A stretch of 18,999 bases of DNA from contig CALDPN010000045.1 in the NCBI GenBank assembly GCA_937911235.1, forward strand, positions 1-18,999, in the 5' to 3' direction. The stretch comes from an uncultured Bacteroidales bacterium. Its GTDB lineage: Bacteria > Bacteroidota > Bacteroidia > Bacteroidales > Paludibacteraceae. Each line of letters begins with the position of its first letter. Within the stretch, counting starts at the first letter, position 1. Positions 1 to 7,093 of this stretch are shown here, one piece after another. The notes beneath the pieces were generated by a model. It did not search any database. It was not told where the DNA came from and saw nothing but the letters and a program-made list of their open reading frames with translations. A program made the translations under genes and the position numbers.

Positions 1-46
1 GATAACTCAAGCGAGCTTGGTTCTCCACTCGTTTGCACAGAAATTC

Positions 47-1105
47 CTAACTCCTAACTAACTCCAACCCATCTAAAAGTTTCGTATACATTTCTATTGC
101 TTGTTCTATTTCGCAAAGGCGGATAAATTCGTCGGCGGTGTGGGAACGAGCAGAGTCGCCAGGACCAATTTTTACCGATGGAATCGAAAGAAGCGCTTGG
201 TCTGATAGGGTAGAAGAGCCAAAAACTTTACCTCCAGTTTTTAGATATTCCACCACGAAAGGATGCTCCATATCGGTTGATGAAGGTTTTAGTCTCATAG
301 AACGAGCCTTTGCCTCGCTTTTTATGTTTGCTTGTATAGTGTCAAACACTTCTTGGTGAGTGTAGCATTCGTTTAGGCGAATATCCACAGTAAATTTGCA
401 ACTATCTGGAACTACATTGTGCTGAGTACCTGCTTGAATAATAGAAATGGTCATTTTTACAGGACCAAGCACAGGAGAAACCTTTGGAAATTTGTAGTCT
501 TTAAACCACTTGATGTCGTCTAGTGCTTCGTAAATGGCATTGATTCCCTCTTCTCTAGCGGCGTGACCAGACTTACCTTTTGCCTCGCAATCTACCACCA
601 TTAATCCTCTTTCTGCCACGGCAAGTTTCATCTGAGTAGGCTCGCCCACTATGGCAAAGTCAATTTTTGGTAGCTGAGTAATAAGTAGTTCCATGCCTTC
701 TTTGCCTGAAACTTCTTCTTGACAAGAAATGCCAAGTACAAGGTTGTATGGCTGAGGTTTTGCCGTTAGGCTAACGAAAGTAGCAATTAATGACACCACA
801 GAAGCGCCTGCGTCGTTTGAGCCAAGTCCATATAGTTTTCCGTCTTCTTCAGTGGCTTTAAATGGGTCTTTTGTCCATAAAGCCGAAGGTTTTACGGTGT
901 CGATATGTGAGTTTAAAAGTATTGTTGGTTTGTTTTCTGAGTAGTCTTTGCATATAGAAAACAAATTGTTTCCCACTCTGCTTATCTCTAACCCTAGATT
1001 CTCCAAGTAGTTTTGTAGAAAGTCTGCCACAGCAGTTTCTTCCCTGCTTAGCGAAGGGATTTCTATCATATTTTGAAGTAGTTTGTATGCCTCGATTGCT
1101 GTCAT
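47..1105 (-). CDS. argE: M20 family deacetylase, ArgE-type (N-acetyl- or N-succinyl-ornithine deacetylase)
   Basis: A 352-residue zinc-dependent M20 amidohydrolase. Visible metal-site motifs are HIDTV (H67, D69), GLGSNDAG with the bridging D98, and the catalytic EE pair (E130/E131). A SGHAAREEG segment begins the lid/dimerisation domain, and a SxTLSDQ/GPGDSARSHTADE region near the C-terminus supplies the remaining ligands. The family removes the acyl group from the alpha-amine of ornithine (or of lysine/diaminopimelate relatives) in the cytoplasm. Assignment to arginine synthesis rests on the divergent argB nearby. In Bacteroides fragilis the pathway is known to run on succinylated intermediates, so N-succinylornithine is a plausible substrate here; that part is inference. 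The length is slightly short for ArgE but typical of the Bacteroidota form. It starts at an ATG 23 bp downstream of a TAAATTTG box. LysK or DapE-like activity cannot be excluded. Confidence 0.85.
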   Translation of the reverse strand: MTAIEAYKLLQNMIEIPSLSREETAVADFLQNYLENLGLEISRVGNNLFSICKDYSENKPTILLNSHIDTVKPSALWTKDPFKATEEDGKLYGLGSNDAGASVVSLIATFVSLTAKPQPYNLVLGISCQEEVSGKEGMELLITQLPKIDFAIVGEPTQMKLAVAERGLMVVDCEAKGKSGHAAREEGINAIYEALDDIKWFKDYKFPKVSPVLGPVKMTISIIQAGTQHNVVPDSCKFTVDIRLNECYTHQEVFDTIQANIKSEAKARSMRLKPSSTDMEHPFVVEYLKTGGKVFGSSTLSDQALLSIPSVKIGPGDSARSHTADEFIRLCEIEQAIEMYTKLLDGLELVRS

Positions 1106-1128
1106 TGTAAAAAATGCATATTTGGTTA

Positions 1129-1136
1129 CAAATTTA
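1129..1136 (-). promoter_or_regulatory. Putative Bacteroidota -7 box for argE
   Basis: The minus strand reads TAAATTTG, matching TAnnTTTG, and ends 23 bp before the argE ATG. No clear TTTG -33 element sits at the usual 19-20 bp, so the call is moderate. Confidence 0.45.
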
Positions 1137-1148
1137 ATAAAAAAACAC

Positions 1149-1156
1149 TATTTTTG
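1149..1156 (+). promoter_or_regulatory. Putative Bacteroidota -7 box for the SPOUT methyltransferase–argB unit
   Basis: TATTTTTG matches TAnnTTTG and ends 18 bp before the ATG at 1175. A TTTG at 1121-1124 is 24 bp upstream, longer than usual. Together with the argE box, this forms a divergent promoter region of about 70 bp. Confidence 0.45.
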
Positions 1157-1174
1157 TGCATTGATTCTAATAAA

Positions 1175-1708
1175 ATGAGAAAATTATCTGTAATAGAGTT
1201 AAATAGACTGAATGTAGAGGAGTTTAAACAGGCTGAAAAACTTCCTCTTGTGGTTGTTTTAGACAACGTGAGAAGCCTGCACAATGTGGGGTCTATATTT
1301 AGAACAAGTGACGCTTTCATCGTAGAAAAAATCTATCTTTGTGGCATTACTTCCACTCCTCCAAATGCAGAAATTCACAAAACAGCATTGGGTGCAGAAG
1401 ATAGTGTTTGTTGGGAATATGTGGCCGACACCAAAGAGGTGGCAAACAGACTACATGAAGAAGGCTACAAGGTGTTTGCGGTGGAGCAAACGGAGAATAG
1501 TATTTCGCTAGAAAAACTTACTCTAAACAAGCAAGAAAAATACGCAATTATACTTGGAAACGAGGTGAAAGGAGTGCAACAAGAAGTGGTAGATTTATGC
1601 GATGAAACCGTGGAAATTCCGCAATTTGGCACAAAACATTCACTTAACGTTTCTGTGGCAGGAGCACTTACAATTTGGAATATATTTACACAGTTAAAAT
1701 TACAATAG
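1175..1708 (+). CDS. TrmH/SpoU-family RNA 2'-O-ribose methyltransferase
   Basis: A 177-residue SPOUT (trefoil-knot) methyltransferase. All three family motifs are present: N31-x-RSLHNVGSIFRT near the N-terminus, LGNEVKGV (about 127-134), and IPQFGTKHSLNVSVA (148-162), which forms the S-adenosylmethionine-binding knot. It lacks the N-terminal substrate-recognition domain of RlmB, so it is the short TrmH-like form. The family transfers a methyl group to a ribose 2'-OH in tRNA or rRNA; the target nucleotide cannot be read from the sequence. I chose the ATG at 1175 because the in-frame TTG at 1154 lies inside the promoter box. The stop is 3 bp before argB, so the two genes are probably co-transcribed, although no functional link is evident. 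Confidence 0.9.
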   Translation: MRKLSVIELNRLNVEEFKQAEKLPLVVVLDNVRSLHNVGSIFRTSDAFIVEKIYLCGITSTPPNAEIHKTALGAEDSVCWEYVADTKEVANRLHEEGYKVFAVEQTENSISLEKLTLNKQEKYAIILGNEVKGVQQEVVDLCDETVEIPQFGTKHSLNVSVAGALTIWNIFTQLKLQ

Positions 1709-1711
1709 ATT

Positions 1712-2482
1712 ATGGAAAAACTAACTATTATAAAAGTAGGGGGCAAGATTGTAGAAACCCCAGAATCATTAAACACACTGTTAGACGATTTTGCAACAGT
1801 AGAAGGTAAAAAAATCTTAGTTCACGGTGGTGGCCGTTCGGCAACTGCTATTGCTACCAGACTTGGTATTGAAAGCAAAATGGTCGATGGCAGACGCATT
1901 ACCGATGCCGAAACTCTAGAAGTGGTAACTATGGTTTATGGTGGTCTTGTAAACAAAGGCATTGTAGTAGGTCTTCAAAAAAGAGATATGAATGCCCTTG
2001 GCCTTACAGGTGCAGACCTTTGTGTGATACAAAGTGACAAACGTCCAGTGCAAACTATCGACTATGGTTTTGTAGGCGACGTGAAAAAAGTAGATGCAGA
2101 CAAACTTGCACTTCTTCTTGAACAAGACATCGTGCCAGTGCTTGCTCCACTTTCTTTCTCAAAAGAACACGGACTTCTAAATACAAATGCAGACACCATT
2201 GCAAGCGAAACAGCAAAAGCGCTTTCTGCAAAATTTGACACCACCCTTGTTTATTGTTTCGAAAAGAAAGGTGTGCTTTACAATCCAGACGATGATGATA
2301 GTGTAATTTCTGAAATTACTCCAGAAATCTACGAAAAATATAAAGAAGAAGGCATTATCAGCGGAGGTATGATTCCAAAACTAGATAATGCGTTCCGTGC
2401 ACTAGAAGCAGGCGTTAGCAAAGTAGTAATCACCGAAGCATCACAAATTGGTAAAGATTCAGGTACAACTATCATTAAGTGA
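1712..2482 (+). CDS. argB: Acetylglutamate kinase (possibly N-succinylglutamate kinase)
   Basis: A 256-residue amino acid kinase family enzyme that phosphorylates the gamma-carboxyl of N-acyl-glutamate, the second step of arginine synthesis. Motifs in order are IKVGGK with K8, the glycine-rich HGGG (38-41), VDGRR (58-62), NTNAD (157-161) and SGGMIPK (217-223), which carries the phosphate-binding lysine. Length and order fit ArgB well. Work on Bacteroides fragilis established that its ArgB prefers N-succinylglutamate; whether that holds here needs comparison of the substrate-pocket residues. The TGA stop overlaps the next gene's GTG start (GTGA), indicating translational coupling to the DUF4271 membrane protein. 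The ArgE-type deacetylase of the same pathway lies divergently about 600 bp upstream. Confidence 0.93.
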   Translation: MEKLTIIKVGGKIVETPESLNTLLDDFATVEGKKILVHGGGRSATAIATRLGIESKMVDGRRITDAETLEVVTMVYGGLVNKGIVVGLQKRDMNALGLTGADLCVIQSDKRPVQTIDYGFVGDVKKVDADKLALLLEQDIVPVLAPLSFSKEHGLLNTNADTIASETAKALSAKFDTTLVYCFEKKGVLYNPDDDDSVISEITPEIYEKYKEEGIISGGMIPKLDNAFRALEAGVSKVVITEASQIGKDSGTTIIK

Positions 2483-3105
2483 ACAACATCGCAATCATAT
2501 CAATCTTCTTAGTGGTGTGCGCATCACTAACCTACTTGTTTAAAGAGAAAGATAATTTCGTCTTTAGACAACTAGTTAGTGCATTTGGCTACTACTACAG
2601 ATACCAAAAGTTGACCTTTAGGGAACATTTTATCCAAGGTTTTACATTTTTCATTGGTATGATTGGTTTTGCTTTATTGCTTTCGCAATATTTCCAAGGA
2701 AATACATTCTCATACAGTACGTTTCTGCTATTTTGCGCAGCCATATTAGCATTTATATTGCTAAAAGTGCTATGTATGAGGGTGTATTTTTCTTGTTTTT
2801 ATGGGAAAAGAGCCAACAATATTTTAAACCAACACATCAGACTAGTAGGAATAGCAGGAATTATATCATTCGTTTGCTTTATTTTCATTAGGTTTACTCC
2901 AGAAACTATTCACATAATATGGTATGTGATAACTATATTGTCATATATACTTATTTCATTATCATATTGTTATCTTCTTTTTAAATATTTTTTTAATAGA
3001 TTTGAATTGACTTTGCATTTTATTTTGTACCTTTGCACCCTCGAAATTTTACCCTTGCTTGTAGCATACAAAGCAGTAGGTGAAATGGTAGTATTTACAA
3101 CTTAA
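2479..3105 (+). CDS. DUF4271 family integral membrane protein
   Basis: A 208-residue protein, mostly hydrophobic, with about six probable membrane helices: around residues 2-20, 50-70, 76-97, 120-140, 146-168 and 175-200. The arrangement and the position directly upstream of hemD match the DUF4271 family of Bacteroidota, whose function is unknown. The start is a GTG overlapping the argB stop by 4 bp. No ATG near the N-terminus would preserve the first helix, so GTG is preferred. The C-terminal coding region also carries a good promoter match (3007-3035) facing hemD. No catalytic motif is recognisable. Family assignment is from recall of composition and neighbourhood, not from a profile search. 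Confidence 0.75.
   Translation: MNNIAIISIFLVVCASLTYLFKEKDNFVFRQLVSAFGYYYRYQKLTFREHFIQGFTFFIGMIGFALLLSQYFQGNTFSYSTFLLFCAAILAFILLKVLCMRVYFSCFYGKRANNILNQHIRLVGIAGIISFVCFIFIRFTPETIHIIWYVITILSYILISLSYCYLLFKYFFNRFELTLHFILYLCTLEILPLLVAYKAVGEMVVFTT
3007..3035 (+). promoter_or_regulatory. Putative internal promoter for hemD
   Basis: TTG (3007-3009), 18 bp, then TACCTTTG (3028-3035) followed by CACC. This matches TAnnTTTG and resembles the TATCTTTGCACC of the tRNA-Leu promoter in this window. It lies inside the 3' end of the DUF4271 gene, about 75 bp before hemD. Confidence 0.5.
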
Positions 3106-3107
3106 AA

Positions 3108-3878
3108 TTGAAAGCTTTGAAAATAAAGAAAATACTGGTTTCACAACCAAAGCCTGCCGGAGATAAATCTCCATACTTCGATATCGAAAAGAAATATGGC
3201 GTAGAAATCGAATTCAAGCCATTAATTAAAGTCGAAGGCCTATCATTACAAGAATTTAGAGCTCAAAGAGTAGAAGTAAAAGACTATACAGCTATAGTAT
3301 TTACCGCTCGCGTTGCAATAGACCACTTCTTCCGTCTATGCGAAGAAATGCGTTATACAGTGCCTGATACAATGAAATATTTCTGTGTGTCAGAAAAAAT
3401 AGCTTCTTATTTACAAAAATATATTCAATATCGTAAACGTAAAGTTTTCTTCCCAGCTGTAGAAACTAACAAAGTAGAAGAGCTTCTTCCACAAATCAAA
3501 CGTCACGCAGATGAAAAATATCTTGTGGCTGTATCAGATGTAAACAAAGATACCCTTATTCCTCTACTAGAAGAAAACAAAATTACTTGCGCTAGAGCTG
3601 CTTTTTATAAAACAGTAAGTAGCGATATTGCACAAGGAAAACCTTTCGACTACGATATGGTAACTTTCTTCTCACCAGAAGGTATCAACTCACTTAAGAA
3701 AAATTATCCAGATTTCGAACAAGGTGAAGTTGTTATCGCAGCTCTTGGTGCTAAAACAGCTAAAGCAGTAGAAGATGCAGGTTGGAGATTAGATATTAGC
3801 GCTCCAAACCCACAAACTCCTTCTATTACAGCAGCAATCGACTTGTTCTTCAAAGAAAACAAGGTAAATAAAAAATAA
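3108..3878 (+). CDS. hemD: Uroporphyrinogen-III synthase
   Basis: A 256-residue protein resembling the two-domain uroporphyrinogen-III synthase of Bacteroidota. The opening KILVSQPKPAGDKSPYF, the central VFTARVAIDHFF segment, and VTFFSPEGINSLKKNYPDF followed by IAALGAKTAKAVEDAGW in the second half are the expected landmarks. The enzyme cyclises hydroxymethylbilane with inversion of ring D in tetrapyrrole synthesis. The family is poorly conserved, so the call leans on gene order (DUF4271–hemD–rnpA) as well as sequence. No ATG is available. The start is a TTG at 3108 or the in-frame TTG at 3117, which would give KIKKILVSQPKP as the N-terminus and may be the better choice. A strong hairpin terminator follows 22 bp after the stop. 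Confidence 0.82.
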   Translation: MKALKIKKILVSQPKPAGDKSPYFDIEKKYGVEIEFKPLIKVEGLSLQEFRAQRVEVKDYTAIVFTARVAIDHFFRLCEEMRYTVPDTMKYFCVSEKIASYLQKYIQYRKRKVFFPAVETNKVEELLPQIKRHADEKYLVAVSDVNKDTLIPLLEENKITCARAAFYKTVSSDIAQGKPFDYDMVTFFSPEGINSLKKNYPDFEQGEVVIAALGAKTAKAVEDAGWRLDISAPNPQTPSITAAIDLFFKENKVNKK

Positions 3879-3899
3879 TCTATACCTAAAATCTATATT

Positions 3900-3935
3900 T
3901 ATCCCAAAAATTCAGTATTTTTGGGATATTTTTTT
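3900..3935 (+). terminator. Rho-independent terminator after hemD
   Basis: Perfect inverted repeat ATCCCAAAAAT (3901-3911) / ATTTTTGGGAT (3917-3927) with a 5-nt loop, extendable by one T-A pair at 3900/3928. A run of eight T (3929-3935 and flanking) follows. It ends only 7 bp before the rnpA start, and its right arm contains a TAnnTTTG promoter match. Confidence 0.75.
3916..3923 (+). promoter_or_regulatory. Putative rnpA -7 box inside the terminator hairpin
   Basis: TATTTTTG matches TAnnTTTG and ends 18 bp before the rnpA ATG. That is the same distance as at the methyltransferase and ATPase genes in this window. No clear -33 TTTG is present at 19 bp upstream. The box overlaps the loop and right arm of the hemD terminator. 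Confidence 0.4.
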
Positions 3936-3941
3936 GTCTAT

Positions 3942-4289
3942 ATGTCAAACAACCTACCAAAAATAGAAAGACTTCACGGTACAGCAGATACAGAAAACCT
4001 ATTTGCAGGCAAGAAAAAGAGTGTTTATGTACACCCTCTTAGGGTGGTGTATAAGGCTCAAAAAGAAGATGGTCTGCCTACTAGAATTATGGTAATTGTA
4101 CCTAAAAGATACTTTAAACACGCTGTAGATAGAAACCTTCTCAAACGCAGACTTAGAGAGGCATACAGACTAAACAAACGAGAACTTAAATACGATATAG
4201 CATTTATATATTCTTCCGATGAAATCGCAGATTTTTCCACTTTGGAAGCTTCTGTAGTTAAGGCATTAGATAAAATAGCAGGGCAATAA
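3942..4289 (+). CDS. rnpA: Ribonuclease P protein component
   Basis: A 115-residue basic protein, the usual size for RnpA. It assists the catalytic RNase P RNA in removing 5' leaders from precursor tRNAs. The family signature (RNR motif) reads DRNLLKRRLREAYRLNK in the second half, preceded by RIMVIVPKRYFKHAV. I chose the ATG at 3942 because the upstream in-frame TTG (3921) lies in the terminator hairpin. The TAA stop shares one base with the uvrA ATG (TAATG). In many bacteria rnpA is followed by yidD; here uvrA follows, and yidD lies about 9 kb away on the other strand. The RNase P RNA gene is not in the window. Confidence 0.92.
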   Translation: MSNNLPKIERLHGTADTENLFAGKKKSVYVHPLRVVYKAQKEDGLPTRIMVIVPKRYFKHAVDRNLLKRRLREAYRLNKRELKYDIAFIYSSDEIADFSTLEASVVKALDKIAGQ

Positions 4290-7093
4290 TGAGCGAGCAA
4301 ACCTACATAGAAATATATGGTGCAAGGGAACATAACTTAAAGAATGTAGATGTTAAGATTCCGCATAACAAACTCACAGTCATTACAGGGCTTAGTGGGA
4401 GTGGAAAATCTTCATTGGCATTCGATACCCTTTATGCCGAAGGTCAACGTCGCTACATTGAAACTTTTTCTGCCTATGCTCGAAACTTTTTAGGTAATAT
4501 TGAGCGTCCAGAAGTGGATGAAATTAATGGTCTTAGTCCTGTTATTGCAATAGAACAAAAGACCACAAATAAAAACCCACGTTCTACTGTGGGTACTACC
4601 ACAGAAATATACGACTTTCTACGTCTTTTATTTGCCCGTGCAGGTCAGGCGTATTCATACGTTACTGGCAAGCCAATGGTGAAATATACCGAAGCCCAAA
4701 TTTTAGATATTCTTTTCACTGAATATGGCAAAAAGAAAATTTATCTTCTTGCTCCACTAGTGAGGGCAAGAAAAGGGCATTATCGTGAACTTTTTGAGAG
4801 CTTACGCAAAAAAGGCTTCTTAAGAGTAAGAATAGATGGCCAGTTTCAAGAAGTTTTGCCAGATATGAGGCTAGATAGATACAAAATTCACGATGTGGAA
4901 CTTGTAGTGGACCGTCTTGAAGTGAACGAAGACAATAGAAAACGACTTTCTCAATCGCTTTCTATTGCAATGTCGCAAGGTAATGGGCTTTGTGCCGTGA
5001 TAGAAAAGGATGGTGCAGAAATTCGCTATTTTAGCAAAAATTTAATGTGCCCAGAGAGTGGAATTGCCTATTCAGAACCTGCACCACACAATTTTTCTTT
5101 CAATTCGCCAAAAGGTTATTGTCCTCATTGTATGGGTTTAGGCTATGTAAGCCAGATAGACAACGATAAATTATTTCCAAACAAAGACCTTAGCATAGCA
5201 GATGGTGGTATTGAACCACTTGGAAAGTACAAGGCTGTGAGCGTGTTTATGCAACTTGAGGCTTTGTGTGCGTTGTACGATTGCGATTTAAAAACTCCGA
5301 TAAAAGATTTGCCAGAAGAACTTATTCAAAAAATAGTGAATGGGTCTGACGACAATCTTCTTACAAAAAGCACAGTGTCTGGGCTTAGTGATTATGCGAG
5401 TACTTTCGATGGTTTGGTAGAATACATTAGGCTAATGTCAGAAGCCGATGCTTCTTCTGCATCAGAACGTTGGGCAGAAAATTTTTCTAAAACAGTTGTT
5501 TGTCCAGAATGTAAAGGCACTAGATTGAATATAGAAGCACTTCACTACAAAATAGGAGACTACAATATTGCAGAACTTTCTTCTATGGATATTGGCGACC
5601 TTTACGCATTTTTCCAAAATGTAGATGAGAAACTCACCGACACCCAAAAGAAAATCGCAACAGAAATTGTAAAAGAAATAAGAGTGAGACTTTCGTTCCT
5701 AATGGACGTTGGCTTGCATTATTTATCACTAAATCGTCCATCGGATAGTCTTTCTGGCGGTGAAAGTCAGCGTATTAGACTTGCCACACAAATAGGCTCT
5801 CAACTTATAAACGTGCTTTATATTCTAGACGAACCAAGTATTGGTCTTCACCCTCGCGACAATGTAAAACTTATAGAATCTCTTAAAAAACTAAGAGATA
5901 TGGGCAATACCGTGGTGGTGGTAGAACACGACGAAGATATGATGCGTAGTAGCGACTACATTGTGGATATGGGTCCAAAGGCAGGACGCTTAGGTGGAGA
6001 AGTGGTGTTCCAAGGCACTATAGATGAAATGCTTAAAAAAGACACCTTAAGTGCTTGTTACTTAAATAAAAAACTTCAAATTCCTGTGCCAGAGGTTCGT
6101 CGCCCTGGCAATGGAAAAACTATAAAACTAATAGGTGCCACAGGTCACAATTTGAAGGATGTAACTGTAGAATTCCCATTAGGTAAGTTTATTTGTGTGA
6201 CAGGTGTATCTGGTAGTGGAAAATCTTCTCTTGTAAACGGCACTTTATATCCAATACTTAGCAAACATTTTTATCGTTCGCTAGCAGAACCTCTTGAATA
6301 TAAGTCAATTGAAGGTTTAGAAAATATAGATAAGGTAATTGATGTGGACCAATCTCCTATAGGCAGAACTCCACGTTCAAACCCTGCTACCTACACAGGT
6401 ATTTTCTCAGATATTAGAAACTTATTTGTGGCACTTCCAGAGTCTAAAGCACGTGCCTACAAAGCAGGTCGTTTTTCTTTCAATGTGAAAGGTGGTCGCT
6501 GCGAAACTTGCCAAGGTAATGGTTTTGAACGCCTTGAAATGGGCTTTATGTCCGACGTTTATGTACCATGTAAAGATTGTCACGGCAAGCGTTACAACAG
6601 AGAAACCCTACAAGTGAAGTTTAAGGGTAAATCTATTGCCGATGTGCTAGATATGACTATTAATCAGGCAGTTGAGTTTTTTGAAAACGTGCCAAAACTG
6701 CTACCAAAACTTAAAACTCTGCAAGATGTAGGTTTGGGTTACATTAAGCTTGGTCAGTCTTCTACCACACTTTCTGGCGGTGAAAACCAACGTGTAAAAC
6801 TAGCCACAGAACTTGCAAAAAAAGATACAGGAAAAACCCTTTATATCCTAGACGAGCCTACCACAGGACTACATTTCGAGGATATTAAAGTACTCTTAGG
6901 TGTTCTAAATAAACTAGTAGATAGAGGTAATAGTCTAATAGTGATAGAACATAACTTAGATGTAATAAAAAATGCCGATTACATTATAGATATGGGACCA
7001 GAAGGGGGTAGAGAAGGGGGCAGAGTCGTTGCTACCGGCACTCCAGAAGAAATAAAATCTAAAAACATAGGCATTACAGCTCCATTTTTATGA
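4289..7093 (+). CDS. uvrA: UvrABC excision nuclease subunit A
   Basis: A 934-residue tandem ABC ATPase, full length for UvrA, which recognises damaged DNA and loads UvrB during nucleotide excision repair. The first Walker A is GLSGSGKS (34-41) and the second GVSGSGKS (639-646). Two ABC signatures (LSGGESQR and LSGGENQR) and two Walker B segments (LYILDEPSIGLHPRD and LYILDEPTTGLHFED) are visible. The C-terminal zinc finger is intact (C738, C741, C761, C764), and a CPEC pair occurs at 405-408. The first zinc finger has only three of four cysteines: C254 and C278/C281 remain, but the position expected for the second is S257. It overlaps rnpA by 1 bp and the next gene by 4 bp (ATGA), so the unit is translationally coupled. 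Confidence 0.97.
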   Translation: MSEQTYIEIYGAREHNLKNVDVKIPHNKLTVITGLSGSGKSSLAFDTLYAEGQRRYIETFSAYARNFLGNIERPEVDEINGLSPVIAIEQKTTNKNPRSTVGTTTEIYDFLRLLFARAGQAYSYVTGKPMVKYTEAQILDILFTEYGKKKIYLLAPLVRARKGHYRELFESLRKKGFLRVRIDGQFQEVLPDMRLDRYKIHDVELVVDRLEVNEDNRKRLSQSLSIAMSQGNGLCAVIEKDGAEIRYFSKNLMCPESGIAYSEPAPHNFSFNSPKGYCPHCMGLGYVSQIDNDKLFPNKDLSIADGGIEPLGKYKAVSVFMQLEALCALYDCDLKTPIKDLPEELIQKIVNGSDDNLLTKSTVSGLSDYASTFDGLVEYIRLMSEADASSASERWAENFSKTVVCPECKGTRLNIEALHYKIGDYNIAELSSMDIGDLYAFFQNVDEKLTDTQKKIATEIVKEIRVRLSFLMDVGLHYLSLNRPSDSLSGGESQRIRLATQIGSQLINVLYILDEPSIGLHPRDNVKLIESLKKLRDMGNTVVVVEHDEDMMRSSDYIVDMGPKAGRLGGEVVFQGTIDEMLKKDTLSACYLNKKLQIPVPEVRRPGNGKTIKLIGATGHNLKDVTVEFPLGKFICVTGVSGSGKSSLVNGTLYPILSKHFYRSLAEPLEYKSIEGLENIDKVIDVDQSPIGRTPRSNPATYTGIFSDIRNLFVALPESKARAYKAGRFSFNVKGGRCETCQGNGFERLEMGFMSDVYVPCKDCHGKRYNRETLQVKFKGKSIADVLDMTINQAVEFFENVPKLLPKLKTLQDVGLGYIKLGQSSTTLSGGENQRVKLATELAKKDTGKTLYILDEPTTGLHFEDIKVLLGVLNKLVDRGNSLIVIEHNLDVIKNADYIIDMGPEGGREGGRVVATGTPEEIKSKNIGITAPFL

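Noticed and set aside
1..46. Gene fragment at the left edge
   Set aside because: 46 bp with no stop-to-frame or motif evidence; nothing can be supported.
138..359. Small plus-strand reading frame within argE
   Set aside because: It lies entirely opposite a well-supported M20 gene and has no recognisable content.
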